From Ctenosaura bakeri (lineage: Eukaryota > Chordata > Lepidosauria > Squamata > Iguanidae): a DNA stretch of 64,000 nucleotides. How positions within the stretch are numbered: the first letter of the stretch is position 1; each line of letters begins with the position of its first letter. The translations under genes and the position numbers were made by a program. The DNA lies in contig CAOLHI010000560.1 of assembly GCA_948474755.1 (NCBI GenBank), positions 1-64,000 of the forward strand. The letters are read 5' to 3'. The notes under the pieces were generated by a model. The model was given only the letters and a program-made list of their open reading frames with translations. It did not search any database and had not been told where the DNA came from. Positions 20,801 through 33,245 of this stretch are shown in pieces.

Positions 20801-21057
20801 CTCTTTAACAAAACTGTTGGTGATGACACAAATATCCTGGTAATAAGTAAGACAAGCATGTCTTATCTGATACAAATTTCCACTCAGCAGTTATCTCTGT
20901 GGTCTTTTCTGTTCCTAGGAAAGCAATTAAAGTACTGTTTTCTAGTGAATATATGTGTTGCTCTGTTGTGCTGAAACAGCACCTTGAAGACTTACTAATA
21001 CTGACAATTCACAACACAGCCCCTTTTCACACACCAGTCCTGTTGTGAAATGACCTC

Positions 21058-21120
21058 GGGAGCATCGCATGATTGCGAGGACCATTCCACATGACATCCT
21101 CACAATCATGTGATGCTCCT
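21058..21120. repeat. Short strong inverted repeat
   Basis: Arms GGGAGCATCGCATGATTGCG (from 21058) and its near complement ending at 21120 (CAATCATGTGATGCTCCT) are separated by 17 bases. It would form a stem-loop. Probably the core of a fold-back MITE with ends not resolved. Confidence 0.6.
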
Positions 21121-21316
21121 GATGCCATTAGGCTGCAATCACACATTATATCATTTTTGGCTCATTGCCAAGAATGATGTGCGATTGTGTGTTCCTCCTG
21201 TGCCCCACCCGCACTTACCTTGTGTTTGGAGGCTCCAGACACATGGCCATCGTGCTTCCTCCCCAAGTGCAGCCTGGGAAAGTACCTGGATGTGCTGTGG
21301 AAGGAAGGGGTCAGAA

Positions 21317-21385
21317 TTCCCCAGGATTCCATAGGATGTTGAAAGTGGAATGATAACACTATGACAGGCTAGTGACGAAATGGCC
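21317..21385. mobile_element. Family A MITE, right half only
   Basis: CCAGGATTCCATAGGATGTT, AAAGTGGAAT and a decayed terminus ACGAAATGGCC match the right arm of family A. The left arm is absent; unrelated GC-rich sequence precedes it. Confidence 0.65.
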
Positions 21386-21623
21386 TATGTCTTAATTTAG
21401 ACTTACTACCTTGTAAAGATTTTGTATTCACATTTACAACCACAGCATCATTGCCACAATCACAAATGTCCCCAAAATCCACCTTAAATGCTAGACAACC
21501 AACCAAAGTGAAGGACTGGTGAACAGGCTGCTGAAGGATAGCACTTCCAGTCCTCTTCTGCCAGGGAGCCATCATGAGACAACCTCCTTCTTTCTCTTGA
21601 TATGACTATCTGGCTTTTAAGAG

Positions 21624-21643
21624 GTGTGTGTGTGTGTGTGTGT
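21624..21643. repeat. (GT)n microsatellite
   Basis: Ten GT units within an otherwise unremarkable stretch. Confidence 0.9.
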
Positions 21644-24430
21644 TTGGAAGTTTGTTCAGATCAAGTGGCAGAGCATACTGAGGCACAGTTGGCCACTGAA
21701 GAAATATCTATTTCTTTTCTATGTAGTTATGATTTGTGGAATGACATTAAAGATTCTCTTTTTTGTGTGTGTTTTTATTATTTCTGGGGTAGTATTTTCA
21801 ACAAGCTTCAAAATCATTGCCAGACTTTCCAAAGAGCTCCACATGCAATACTTTGAAAACTCACTCCCACAAAAGGTGAAGAACACTTCTGAAGTACTGC
21901 TAAGTATTATGTTACCTGACAGCCAATAGTCCTTGCCATTTTTTTTCATGTTTTCCCAATAACCATCCCTACCCCCCAAAATGTCAGTCTAGCCCAACGC
22001 TTTTGACTCCTGAAGGAATCAAAGGAAGAATGTGAGATCATGTTGAATAAGGAAAATGCACAAGAATACCAACCTAGTTCAGTAGCGAAACTGGAACTAA
22101 TGGCTCCCAGGCCAATGGGCCTAGTCTGAGGAGAGATGTCAGCACGCTGTGCTATGGAATATGTTTCTATTTAAACTTGTAACATACCATGAAATGCAGT
22201 GCACATGAGAGCTCTGAATGAATTCCCTTGAGACTTCTTTAACCATTTATTTAGATGTCTTGGGCATAATTAAATATGATGTTAGTAAATCTTATGGGGT
22301 CAAGTTCAGCTTAAATGTGGTCTCATTTTGCAATATTTTGTACATTTCTAAACACAAGCCATCAAAGGTAATAACTAACAAAGCAACAACAACAGTAACA
22401 AAACCCCCACAACAAATAAATGAAGGGGGAAAAACAACCCCAAGCAATACCATTCTGAAACAGAAAATGTGGTATAATACAAAGTGCAATGTAAGATGAA
22501 GTCCCTAGAAGCTTAATAAAAATGAGGATGCTGTGAGACAGGAAAAACAGTTGTCAATTAAGCAGTGTGCTTCTCTCCTTTTGATACAATTTTGTAACCC
22601 CGACCAGGGACACATTAAAGTTTTCATAGGCTCTAGGCACTCTTGTATTCAACTCTCTGCACTTTAGGCCCTAAAATTTTTGTTAATCCTGTTTTTGTAG
22701 ATCCTAAAATTTCCATATTCCAAAATTTCCAAAATTTCCACTATGCCTAAAGTGCCTAATGGATCAGGCAGCCCTGATCCCAGCGTTATAACTGAAGAGC
22801 ACGATTCAAAGCACTGATTGATTTCTACTGCTGCTGCTTGTGCTGGAGGCCAATTTCTGTATTAGGGTGAAAAATAAAAGCCGAAGTGTCAATATCAAAT
22901 ACTTTTATTCCAATACTAACTAAAACCTGGCACAAAAACCTGACTTCCAAAGCAGCTTTGCCAACCTAGGTGCAGAGTTTGAAATCATATGTGTCTTTTT
23001 GTGTCTAAAATAATCCACGTTCTTTTAAATCTGCTCTCAGTTCTAATATATAGTTGCTGAAGAATGGATTGCTCTTCACATGGCATAATTGCCAATTCAT
23101 TCCAGGTATGTTTCTGTTGGCTTGAGGTGTTTGGTTTTCTCCTCAGAAAAGATCTGATATCCTGGCAACAGCCACCCACCCCAGCAGGGGAATCTTGCAA
23201 GAGGTACTTCATTAAAAAGCTTGAGACATAAGTATCTGCAGAGTATCTCCCTATTACAAGCCTGCCTGGGCCTTAAGATTCTCAACAGAGAATTTTCTCC
23301 AAGTATTATTGGCACCCTATTTGGGAAAGTTACTCTTATGGACTCTGTCAGCCCTCGTGGCTGAGGTAATCTGGGTGTTGAGATCCTAAAGGTAATTCTT
23401 CAAGACATTGATCATTATATTACAAGGAAAAGAAACTTCTCTTTTTTCTTTTTTCCCCTATTCCTCGGGGGTGGGGGTTTAAGTTGAATAATGGGAGTTG
23501 TCTATGCATTTGCTGGCCTTAATTTCAGTGTTTCATGTTTTATTGTTTTTGTGCTATTGTGGTTTTAAAAATTCTATTCCACTTATTTGTTATATTCTTC
23601 TGTACTGTAGATGAATGGCAGTATTAAAATATTCTGAATAAGTAAAGAAATTAGTGCTTGGTAGCAACTCCAACAAGTTGTCAGCAGCGTAAGTTGAAAG
23701 AAAACAGTACAACAGATGTGGACATTGCTCATATTGTTGTAGACACATATTTTGCACTCAGAAAGCTATTTACAAATCCAAAAAGTATTTCATAAAGTAG
23801 CCCCCTGAGTCTTGTCATCAAAGAACCTATGACAGATCCAAACAGTTGGGCCCATTTTCCATCCATTCTGTTCCTTTTTGTCAGTCTGGACTGAATGTGG
23901 TGAAAAAGTGCTCACCTGAGTGTCCAACCAAACCACAGATTCCAGTTTTAGACATTGATGAACATTAGAGGTCCCTCCTGTCACGTATCTGAAAGTGGAC
24001 CCAGGTTCATGATAACCAATTGTTACTGCAGCAATTCCAAGAAGAACATTTGTGGTGAACGTATTATGTGATTCACTTGCCACAACTAGATTATTTTCAG
24101 TTTTTTTGAGCCAACTGGCAGTTTCTACCTGCATGTGAACACTGATTCACATTGAGAAGATAGTTTGAATACTGCTAGAAGGTTCTTTTCACATAGAAAG
24201 GCTAGATAATGTGTTTACCACAATCCAAAAACTGGCATGCAGTGAAGAAAAAACATTCGTGCATCTTTGATGAGTGCACCACTGGAGTAATCCAGAGAAC
24301 ATTAGGAATGCCTATGCTTCATTAAAATATATGCAGCTTAAGGATGAATCAAGAATAGCACTTGTAGTTCTGTATGCTGACATACTGAAAGAACCATTTG
24401 CCACCATTTCTGAGAAAAAATGATGTTTTG
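21644..24430. other. No gene recognised
   Basis: AT-rich. A possible L2-like tail lies near 23530-23650 (GAATGGCAGTATTAAAATATTC). A 114-codon minus-strand open frame at 23790-24134 has no recognisable domain. Confidence 0.35.
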
Positions 24431-25741
24431 TAGAATGAATGAGGCGCCAGAGAACTGGAGACGAGCAAACATTGTTCCTCTCTTAAAAAAAAAAAAAAAA
24501 AAAAGGCAAAAAAAGAAGATCCAGGAAACTACAGGCCAGTCAGCCTGATATCAATACCAGGAAAAATAGTCGAATGGTTCATACAGGAATCTATCTAAAA
24601 GTATCTTGATGGCAATGCAGTGATTAATCAAAATACAAATCAAGTACAAATCTTGCCAAGCTAAACTAATATACTTTTTCAATCAGGTCACTAGTTTAGT
24701 AGATGGTGGGAATGCTGTAGATGCCATTTATCTGGATTTCAGCAAAGCATTTGATAGTGTCCTCCATGATATTTTGATTAAATATGGAATAGAAGGAAAC
24801 ACTATCAGGTAGATCTATATTGACTGGAAAACTGTGCCAAAGAGTTGTGTTCAAACTGGAAGGAGGTCTCAAGTGGAGTGCTGCATGGCTCTGTCCTTGA
24901 GCCAACACTTCAATATTTTTATCAATGATTTAGAGGATGGGGTAGAAGGAGTCCTTACTGAATTTGCAGATGACACACAACGGGAAGGGGCAGTTAACAC
25001 ACTGGAAGACAGGAATACATTTCAAAAGGACCTTGACAAACTAGAAAGCTAGGCAGATATTAATAAAATGAAATTCAACAGAGACAAATGCAACATTCTT
25101 CATTTAGGCTACAAAAACCAAATGCAGAGGTATAGGATGGGGGATACTTGTCTCAGTAGTGCTGCATGTGACAAGGACCTTGGGATTATTGTTGATAAGT
25201 TGAACATGAGCTAGCAGTGTGGTGCTGCAGCAAGGAAGCAAATGCTATTTTAGCCTGCATTTATAGAACCATAGTTTCCAAGTTGAGTGAAGGAATTCTG
25301 TGTAGTCTTCCATATTCTGCATTGGTCAGGCCTCATCCGGAGTACTGTATTCAGTTCTGGGCACTTTGTTTTAGGAAGGATATAGAAAAGTTGAAATGAG
25401 TTCAGAGAAGGCTGATGAGGATGATAAGAGGTATGAGGAAAAAAACATATGAGGAGGGGTTGAAGAAGCTGGGAACATTTAGCTTGGTGAAGAGAAGATT
25501 GAGAAGTGACATAATCACTCTCTTTGAATACCTCACAGGCTGTCATGGGGAGGAGGGTGCTGGCTTGTTCTCTGCTGCCCTAGAGGGTAGGACCACATTT
25601 GATGGTTTTAAGTTGCAGGATAGTAGATTTTGATTGAACATTAGAAGGAATTTCTTGACAGTGAGAGCAGTTCAGCCATGGAACCAATTGCCTAGGGAGG
25701 TGGTGGGATCTCCCTTCTCTGGACATCTTCAAAAGGAGGCT
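24431..25741 (+). pseudogene. CR1 LINE reverse-transcriptase pseudogene
   Basis: A 5'-truncated CR1 copy. Reverse-transcriptase blocks appear in order: NYRPVSL (24527-24547), YLDFSKAFD (24729-24755) and the catalytic FADD (24963-24974). The reading frame is broken by stops and shifts and by a poly-A run at 24485-24504, so it is dead. After the coding part comes the CR1 3' region (TTTAAGTTGCAGGATAG, CTCTGGACATCTTC). It is interrupted at about 25742 by an L1-like segment and its last 85 bp lie at 26255-26340. Confidence 0.85.
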
Positions 25742-26254
25742 GAGGATATGGCACAGATGGATAAAATGGCAATGTTAATTAGAGAACATTCTTTGAAGGA
25801 AGTTAAGAATCAATGGGAGAAGTTTATGAACAGTCGTGGGGAGACATGCAGCAAGTGGTTTTGATTAACTTGGCTAGAATCACTATTGTAGAACATTATT
25901 CTGATCTGGTAGAGTATTCCACATTTAATATCAGTAGTGAAACAATTATTTTATAAGTGTAATTAAAAAAAATACACCTTCTTTGACTATAACCTCAGAC
26001 AGATAATATTATTATTTAGGTATGGATATATTGATAGAACTTTGAAGAAGTATAACAAGCTTTCACCAGTAGTCATTCTCTAAGGAGTTGGAAGTTACGT
26101 GTGTAACCCTTTTATTCCTTGTTGAGTTTTTGTAGTTGGTGTGTTAGATGTTTGTTGTTTAGATAGTTGATTTTTAGTTATTTTTGTGTGTTTGTTCCTG
26201 TATGTTGGCATGTTGTTTTATATCATATGTGTTCTTAATTTTTTTTTTAAGAGA
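25742..26254 (+). mobile_element. L1-like LINE 3' fragment nested in CR1
   Basis: Not CR1. The open part encodes MDKMAMLIREHSLKEVKNQW and a few more residues before a stop at about 25861. This resembles the C-terminal end of reptilian L1 ORF2 proteins. A T-rich untranslated stretch follows to a TTTTTTTTTTAA end. GAGGCTGA before it and GAGACTGA after it may be the target-site duplication. Identification as L1 is from the general look of the peptide only. Confidence 0.45.
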
Positions 26255-26340
26255 CTGAACGCTCTAGCTGGAGATCCTGCATTCAGCATGGGGTTGGACC
26301 TGATCATCCACAGGGCCCTTCCAACTCTATGATTCTATGC
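26255..26340 (+). mobile_element. CR1 LINE 3' terminus
   Basis: CTAGCTGGAGATCCTGCATT, GGGGTTGGACCTGATC and CCTTCCAACTCTATGATTC are the last bases of CR1. They complete the copy that starts at 24431. Confidence 0.75.
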
Positions 26341-27339
26341 TTGAGGAGATTTGGAACTTCTTTTTGTCAAATAGCATCTTTTTCATGCTGCATACAAAAT
26401 GTTTTAAAACTGAGGCGACTTCGGAAACAGTTTATGGTATGGCATCAGCACTTATTGTAGAAATTTGAAATGTCAAAATTCCCAAGGATTCTGAACCCAA
26501 GGCTTTTGTGGAGTCAAACATTCACACACACACACACACACACACGTGGATTCCAGCCTCAGAGTTTAACTGGGTAAATGAATCCCAGAGAATTCAACCC
26601 TAAATAAAATTTCCTGAAATGGGACTGAAATATTCCTTTCCTATACTGTATTTATAGATGCAAGGACTAATCCATTTCAAATTGATTGTAACCAAGCCTC
26701 ATTGAAATTAGTGGAACAGATTAATAACCAATTGAAATTCTGCTGCTAGAATTAGTTGAGAAAGCCATTGTTGTACTAATGTTATTTTACTTGTATTGTT
26801 AGCCGTATTTGGATGATGGATATCCTAAATAGTAATAGTAGAATTAATATTTATTATTGTTATATATCAGTTAACAAGTCTCTGACAAAAAAGCTCCTAT
26901 TTACAAGGTTTTTAAAAATTCCTATTCAGCCCCCTTTTCCTGTTTGTTCTCTGTTTAGCTGGAAGTTCCTTAGCCACATTGACACTGGGAGAGTGGTGAA
27001 GGAAAGCTGGAGAAAGAAACACGTTCTATGCAAGATTGCAGCAGCATGTCTGTAGTGAACAATGTAAGAATGCTTGAACTGAAAAAGAATAGGATTCTAT
27101 TTAGGTGATCCCACTGTAGATGTGTGTGCTTGCCTAAAACAGGCAAGGTAAACAGCAGCTGCTTCCAGAAACCCTTACTGGGCACATGTGAACAGCAAAA
27201 CAGAGAGAAAAGAGCAAAGCGGATGGCCAGCATAGAAGTAAAGATCTATGCATTTGGCCACCAAAATGGAAATCATAAGAAAAATGGAGGCTGTTGAAGG
27301 AAAAAGTCATTCCTGGATGCATTTTGGAAAAAGCCTTTA
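26341..27339. other. No gene; CA microsatellite
   Basis: Holds a (CA)n run at 26523-26546. Otherwise AT-rich with no recognised element. Confidence 0.4.
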
Positions 27340-27560
27340 AGTGGACCCTAGAAGGGATTTATTTATGTAAGGCTTACCTGACCTGGTTGTTTCATTTCCC
27401 ATCTGCATATTGTAAGTTTGCTGAAACATGTTGAACTGCTCTTGTTTTTGTGAGGTGGGAACGTCTCTCTCTTTTTCCATGTTACTTCTGCCTCTCTTTC
27501 CAAATGCACTGCAACACGTCAATTTTGTTAAGCAAAGTGTACCTATTAAATCCATAAAAA
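27340..27560 (-). repeat. Dispersed repeat S, reverse copy
   Basis: Reverse complement gives CTTTGCTTAACAAA, GGCAGAAGTAACATGGAAAA, GTTCAACATGTTTCAGCA and CAGGTAAGCCTTACATAAAT, in the same order as at 38866-39105. Confidence 0.55.
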
Positions 27561-28309
27561 ACAAACAAACAAACAAAAATTTAATCTTCATAATGACATT
27601 AAACCTACACTCAGAAATGACTGAGGGAAGGAGGAAGGCACTATTCCTATTTCTTATGTAGACTGGCAAAATAAAACACATGGAGACTGAATGTGAAAAC
27701 TTCATGGGCTAAGTCTTATAAACTTTCCTCTTCCTTCACAACATGTACAGTGAAGGCTCTAAAACAATCTATATGAGTTTCTTACTGTTTTCTGCAACAA
27801 TATGAATGTGAACAGAAAGGAGAAGGAAAGCTTATAATTCCTTTGGCTCCTAATTCATTTTGGCTCTGGATGATACTGTCTAATCTCCAGAGACACAATG
27901 TTGGATGCATACATTATTACAGCGCACCCCACAGAAGTCTGCAATCTTTAATATTAACAGTTTAATATTAAATGAAAGGCCAAAACCACACTGCAGTCCT
28001 CCAAAGGTAAAAGAAGAAACAACAGAATATCATTCTGACAGATTTTTGAAGGCAGACAATGACACTGACAACACACAAAACTAGGAAAACACATTATTAT
28101 CACTGAGAATCCTCTATAGAGGAATGCCTGCATAGAACATAAGTAATATTTCAAAAATGTAAAGAGAAATAACTTTAAGACTTTATATCAGAGATGAGGA
28201 TCCTTTTCCAGCCCAAGGACTGCCTTCACCCATATGTAGTGTATCTGGAGATGCATGCAGTAGCCAGGGCCAACACAAAAAATGAGTATATGCCCAAAGC
28301 ATAATCTCA
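27561..28309. other. No feature recognised
   Basis: AT-rich DNA without known repeat or coding signal. Confidence 0.35.
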
Positions 28310-28475
28310 GGCCATTTCTGCACTACACTCTTAGAGCGCCATTATTCCACTTTCAACACTATGGAATCCTGGGGTTTGCAGTTTCATGGCCCCTCCTGAA
28401 ACTGCAAACTCCAGTATCCCATAGGATGATGAAAGTGGAATAATCGCGCTATAAGAGTGTAGTGCGGAAATGGCC
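28310..28475. mobile_element. Family A palindromic MITE, complete, TSD TCA
   Basis: A 166-bp palindrome from GGCCATTTCTGCACTAC to GTAGTGCGGAAATGGCC, flanked by TCA on both sides (28307-28309, 28476-28478). Confidence 0.85.
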
Positions 28476-29252
28476 TCAGTCTCCCCTTCTTTCTCTCTCC
28501 CATCTCAGTGTATCTCCTTCCTTCCTCCATATCCCCTGAAAATTTGCTCCCACTGACAAGTAGCCTTAGACAAAATGTGAAAAGTTTGAAAAACAGCCTG
28601 TCAAAAGATATATCAATTTATGAGTGCTGATCCCTCTGGCACAGAGGAGCTCTGTGATGTTTCTGGCCCTTTCCTCATGACAATGCCCTTCTGCGTCATT
28701 GCGCTGCAAATCTGGGTTCAGAAGGGAGCACATCAGCAACGTTCCTCTCCACACCTGCTCACTCCCTGTGGAAGGGAGAAGGATGGCCTCACCTCTTCCA
28801 CCAACAGTGCAGCCAGACACTTGCCATTGCTGTGCTGGGGCAGGAAACATTGCAATTGCATGGCCACGGCTTTCACACGACCGTAAGTATGACAGCACCG
28901 CACAATACGAGTTGTAAAATGGATTTTTTCCCTGTTTTTCAAATGCTGTGTGAGTGTGACATTTTGCAACAGGATGGCAGTGGGACAGTGATTACATTGT
29001 GCAGAAGCATGACCTGCCGACTGCTGCCATCCCATGGCAGAAGCAACTCAGCATCGTCATGCAGAAAGGGCCTGTCCGTCAGTGCATGTGTACCACCTCT
29101 CAGTGATGAGGATGAGGCTGGTGTCCATGGCTTCACTAATCCTTTCAACATGTGAGTGGTGTTCAAATGAAGACACTGTATTTAATTTACTAATCAGAAC
29201 AGTGCTTTGAACATCTGCCTCTGCTCAGTGACTTTTGTATAAGAGTACATTT
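28476..29252. other. GC-richer block with overlapping open frames, no gene
   Basis: From 28610 to 29150 the base composition rises and several open frames of 75-110 codons overlap on both strands. None has a recognisable domain and no convincing splice pattern is seen. The elevated GC content alone lengthens such frames. It may be an unrecognised repeat. Confidence 0.3.
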
Positions 29253-29296
29253 TGGATGGATGGATGGATGGATGGATGGATGGATGGATAGATGAA
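29253..29296. repeat. (GGAT)n microsatellite
   Basis: Nine to ten GGAT units ending in GATAGATGAAT. Confidence 0.95.
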
Positions 29297-30785
29297 TATA
29301 CTGAATTGCATTGTAATGAATGTTTCCATTAGGTCCAATGCTTTCTCCTCTGACAGTTAACAGTATTTGTGGCTCTCAGGCAGCTTGAACATGAGATCTT
29401 CCACATGTACACTGGCTGTTTTACTCCACTCCCCACAAAGGATTAAATATGGCAAAACCACGCAAGCTTCTTTTTCCAGCTACAAAGGTCTCCTTATGAC
29501 ACATACACTTCTTGGCCATTGTCAAGAGCATTAGAAACATAACCTTGAGGAATATCAGGTGCAAAAATTGTTTAGGCCTCAGTTTATGATCACATGTTGT
29601 AATACAGGAACATATTTAATATTCTTAACAAGGACCTGAAACTGTCAAATGCATTTCTTAATCAGGAAAATTTAATAAATTAATAGGCAATTTAAAGAAA
29701 ATAACAAAACCTCTCAGGTGGCACATTAATTATGGACTTACATTTCACTGATCAAGAATAATTGGATTATTAATGTGGCCAGAAGTAAGAGATCTATTTT
29801 CAGGGTCAATGAATTTATCTTTCCACAAATGAGAATAATGGTTCTTAGTTTGCAGATCCAAGGGCTTCTGCTGCAGAAGTCTGAAAAACAATTCTTTTAG
29901 ATGTTTTAGAAGAATCACTATGACATTCTTTCTTCTTCCACTTTCATGTGGGGAGAGGGTCTTGGGAGAGAAACCGTACATGGTGAGATCCTTTTGCTTT
30001 ATCCTAAAAACTTCCGGAAATGAACAATGTACCTCATTACAGTGGACTTGGATTAAATATGAACTGGTGATCATCTTCAGGGAGCCAGGCCCTTCAGCCA
30101 GGAATTTTTTACAAGATTTTTCTGTCACAGTGAAGAGAATTTGCAGAGCAGTTGCCACATCCAAAGTTCTCTTAGCTTGCTAAGAGTGTGTTCCAACACA
30201 CTCAGATTCTCTTCTAAAGAAAAAGATTCTTTTTCTAAAGAAAAAGAAAGAATGAACCTTATATGCACTTTACATTAACTTTAATACAATATTAACTATA
30301 GTGTTGACCACTGAATGTAATACTGAGTATGGTATTCAATATCCAATTCACTAAAGTAAGTGTAGTAATAATTAATCAAGTATGAATGGTGACATTTTAT
30401 TTGTTAGTAAGTATAAAAATAAAATATCAATGGAAAAAGCAGTATATTTATCTATTTTATTTATTATTTTAATTTTAAAAGTCCACTGAACACTTCCTAC
30501 TCCCTTGGACATGTAGCCCCTCAAGCATTTGGCCAACCTGAAAAATAAGCCCCCAGCCCCACAGACATTGCCTTCTCCTGAGAAGAGGAGCACACTAGTC
30601 CTGCCCTTCCATCTCCAGTTCCATTGCCCTGTTATCTTTACAGAGTAACAGAATGAAGTGAGAGCCTTCACTGTTTGTAGATTCTCACTATATAAGCTGG
30701 AACCCTGGAGACTCTCCTTTTCAGACTGCTGCCCTCTATGGGTGGAGGGCAACAGGACATCATGATACATCATAAGTACACAGGC
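29297..30785. other. No supported gene
   Basis: A 139-codon minus-strand open frame (29745-30164) and a 133-codon one (30372-30773) have no recognisable domain and low-complexity ends. They are within what chance allows for a window of this size. Confidence 0.35.
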
Positions 30786-30998
30786 CTCCTTGAAGGGATG
30801 TCATGTTGAGGAGGGAGCAGGCTTGTTTTCCGCTGCTCCAGAGACTAGGACAAGGAGCAATGGATTCAAGCTGCAAGAAAGGAGATTCCACCTGAACCTC
30901 AGGAAGAACTTTCTGACGGTCAGACTGTCCGGCAGTGGAATATGCTGCCTCGGAGTGTGATGGAGTCTCCTTCTTTGGAGGTTTTTAAGCAGAGGCTG
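30786..30998 (+). mobile_element. CR1 LINE 3' region, left part (split by solo LTR)
   Basis: AGGGATGTCATGTTGAGG, TGGATTCAAGCTGCAAG, CACCTGAACCTCAGGAAGAA and GAGGTTTTTAAGCAGAGGCTG are CR1 3' sequence in plus orientation. It breaks exactly at 30998 and resumes at 31911. Confidence 0.85.
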
Positions 30999-31910
30999 TG
31001 TTACCCTGATTTCTGTAGGTACTGAGAGGGACACCTGAATACGCTCCAAACAGTACAAAGGTGGGGAATTTAGCTGAGAGCACAAGCTAGCACTACGAGA
31101 GGCAGGGTAACGTAGCGAGATCTTTAACCCTATGTTTACAGGGTCAGGCTGCAACAAGAACTAGGCACGGTTGTACAGTTAAGAGATTTTATTGTAATAT
31201 CCACAATTTGGCACACAAAGACACACGCACTCACGCACTCATACAAGAACTATAGAAATAGAAAGTGAGGGAACTTGATAGGGGTTTTAAGCGGGTTTCT
31301 GGGGTGATACTCCACTGATCCTGCAGTCCGGGGAAAAGAAATAGAGTTCGGAGCTTGGGTTCATGGTTTCCCAGCACGAAACCTGAGGGGAGGCTTGCCA
31401 AACAGAGTGGCAGCAGTTCAGGATGCAAGACACGAGTGTTCCGACAAGAAGCTCAAACTTGGGGTTTTTAGAGGAAGGATTGTACCTGGAGGCTAGCCCT
31501 CTCCCGAGGAGAACAATAGGGGTTTAAATGGAGACAAAGTCTCCGAAAGGTCAAAATCAGAATTGATGAGATTTGGCCAGCATTGCCAATTGTTAGAACA
31601 GTATGCAGATGAGGAGCGCTTAGCGTTTGTATAGAGCAAGCAGTTCGGGGCTGAGAGCCCTTGCATTTGCTTAATGGTTGGCTGTATCTGGAGGGTGCTA
31701 CCGGCTGTGCAACAGTTGGCTAGGCTAGTTGTTTACTGGCCTAGACCTACCATGCATAACTAAGGCCATGTGGCTGTGCCTGCCTACACAGGCTCTCCGT
31801 GACCCTTTCAGACACATGGAGTTCATCTTATGGAGTGCCATGTGAAAATATTAACCATAATCAATATGAAATTGTAGACCTCGGGCTCGGGCCAGATAAC
31901 CGCAGTAACA
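30999..31910 (-). mobile_element. Solo LTR, 912 bp, TSD GCTG, inside CR1
   Basis: The insert begins TGTTACCCTG and ends CGCAGTAACA, so the ends are the inverted hexamers TGTTAC/GTAACA. GCTG is duplicated on both sides (30995-30998, 31911-31914). Removing the insert and one GCTG restores continuous CR1 sequence, which proves the boundaries. On the minus strand AATAAA lies at 31193-31188, about 190 bases before the LTR end, so the element runs on the minus strand. The 4-bp duplication is usual for class I endogenous retroviruses and for some Gypsy elements. No internal viral region remains. Confidence 0.9.
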
Positions 31911-32016
31911 GCTGGATGGCCATCTGTCGGGAATGCTTTGATGGGTGTTCTTGCCTAGCGGGGGATTGGACTGGATGGCCCCTGTGATCTCTTCCAACTC
32001 TATGATTCTATGATGA
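31911..32016 (+). mobile_element. CR1 LINE 3' terminus, right part
   Basis: GCTGGATGGCCATCTGTCGG, GGATTGGACTGGATGG and CTTCCAACTCTATGATTC complete the CR1 copy interrupted by the LTR. Confidence 0.85.
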
Positions 32017-33245
32017 AAGGGGTGGTTCTAGTGTGCTCTTAGGCAAAAGAAATGCCTGAACAGGACTAATGTGTACTTCCATGTTATGAAAGGCTTTACC
32101 AGCTGATTACAAAGTGATAAATTCGAGCCATATTATTTTCTTTTTCATGGTCAGCTCGCAACTCTAGGTCACAAACCTCAAATATTATCTAGACCAAAAG
32201 TACATAGGCTAACACTGCCTCTCAGCATCAAAGAAAAAAAAAATTACCTTTCTGTAAATGGGGATGGAAATTACAAAATTATGCAAAAAATGTGTCTTAT
32301 GGTTATTCAGTGAGAACTATTGCAACTTTTAAAATTATTTGTTCAGATGGTGAAAGAATCTAATGTGGACATCAGAATTCCAACTGTGATGTAGAACACA
32401 GCAAATGGATGTCAGTGTTATTATTTAAAAACGAATTATTTCTTCTAACATCAGGATGTTCCTTGACATGTTGCCCAAATCTTGTAGTGATTTATAATAT
32501 GAAGCAATTAGCTGGAGAAAATAATAAATAAAAGTGCATATTTTTGGCACATTCACTCATTCATTGTATTTTGCCCCCACTACCCGAGTAATTCCACAGA
32601 TCCATTAATTCTCAGTGGATCTTGCAGTGACTCATGGGCCTTTAAACTGGATTTTGACTATAAAAGACTGCTCAGATTTCTCATGGGAGAGTGCATGGAG
32701 ATCACAAAGGCTGTCAAATGTCATTGGCTTTATTCAATTTCATACTCATTCAAGCTAACCTCCTCTGCTGGAAAATTAATACATGAAGTGAGAGTTTTTA
32801 AAATAGTTGTTTTTCAAACAATGTTCATCAAAGATTCCCTTTAGCACAAGGATTATATGAGTAAACAATGCAGCTTAATTTTTTTCTTTTATTTTTTTTA
32901 AAGCAGCTGAAATGAAAACTCTTAGCCAAACCAGCTGGATACAGATCTGTGCTGGCTCTATCTGAGCCTCAAGTGACAATGCTAGACCTGACATTGGCTT
33001 GCCATATTCTCTTTAGCCAAATCTGCATAGCCTGATTTGCACATTATTCAAAATGGTATAGTATACAAATCCAGCGTGCTGTGCATATTTTCATATTATA
33101 AGAATTAAGGATGTTAATAATAGCACTGTGGTTTTTTGGTTTTGGTTTTTCACCACAGTGTTTCAGGAGTTACACCCGTTATATAGTAAGCATTGGTCTG
33201 AAATCCAATATAGTGTAATAATTAACAGTGTTAAGTATGCAACAG
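32017..33245. other. Repeat-free stretch, possible conserved non-coding DNA
   Basis: No transposon remnant seen. AT-rich with several homeodomain-type ATTAAT/TTAAT words, for example around 32600 and 32770. Conservation cannot be judged from one sequence. Confidence 0.25.

Noticed and set aside
24431..25741. CR1 reverse transcriptase as an active gene
   Set aside because: Stops, frameshifts and 5' truncation make it a dead copy despite the preserved FADD motif.
28566..29155. Cluster of overlapping open frames as a multi-exon gene
   Set aside because: Frames overlap on both strands, with no splice pattern or domain; GC content explains them.
29745..30164. 139-codon minus-strand open frame as a coding exon
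   Set aside because: No family signature and no convincing splice sites; composition looks like ordinary AT-rich DNA.
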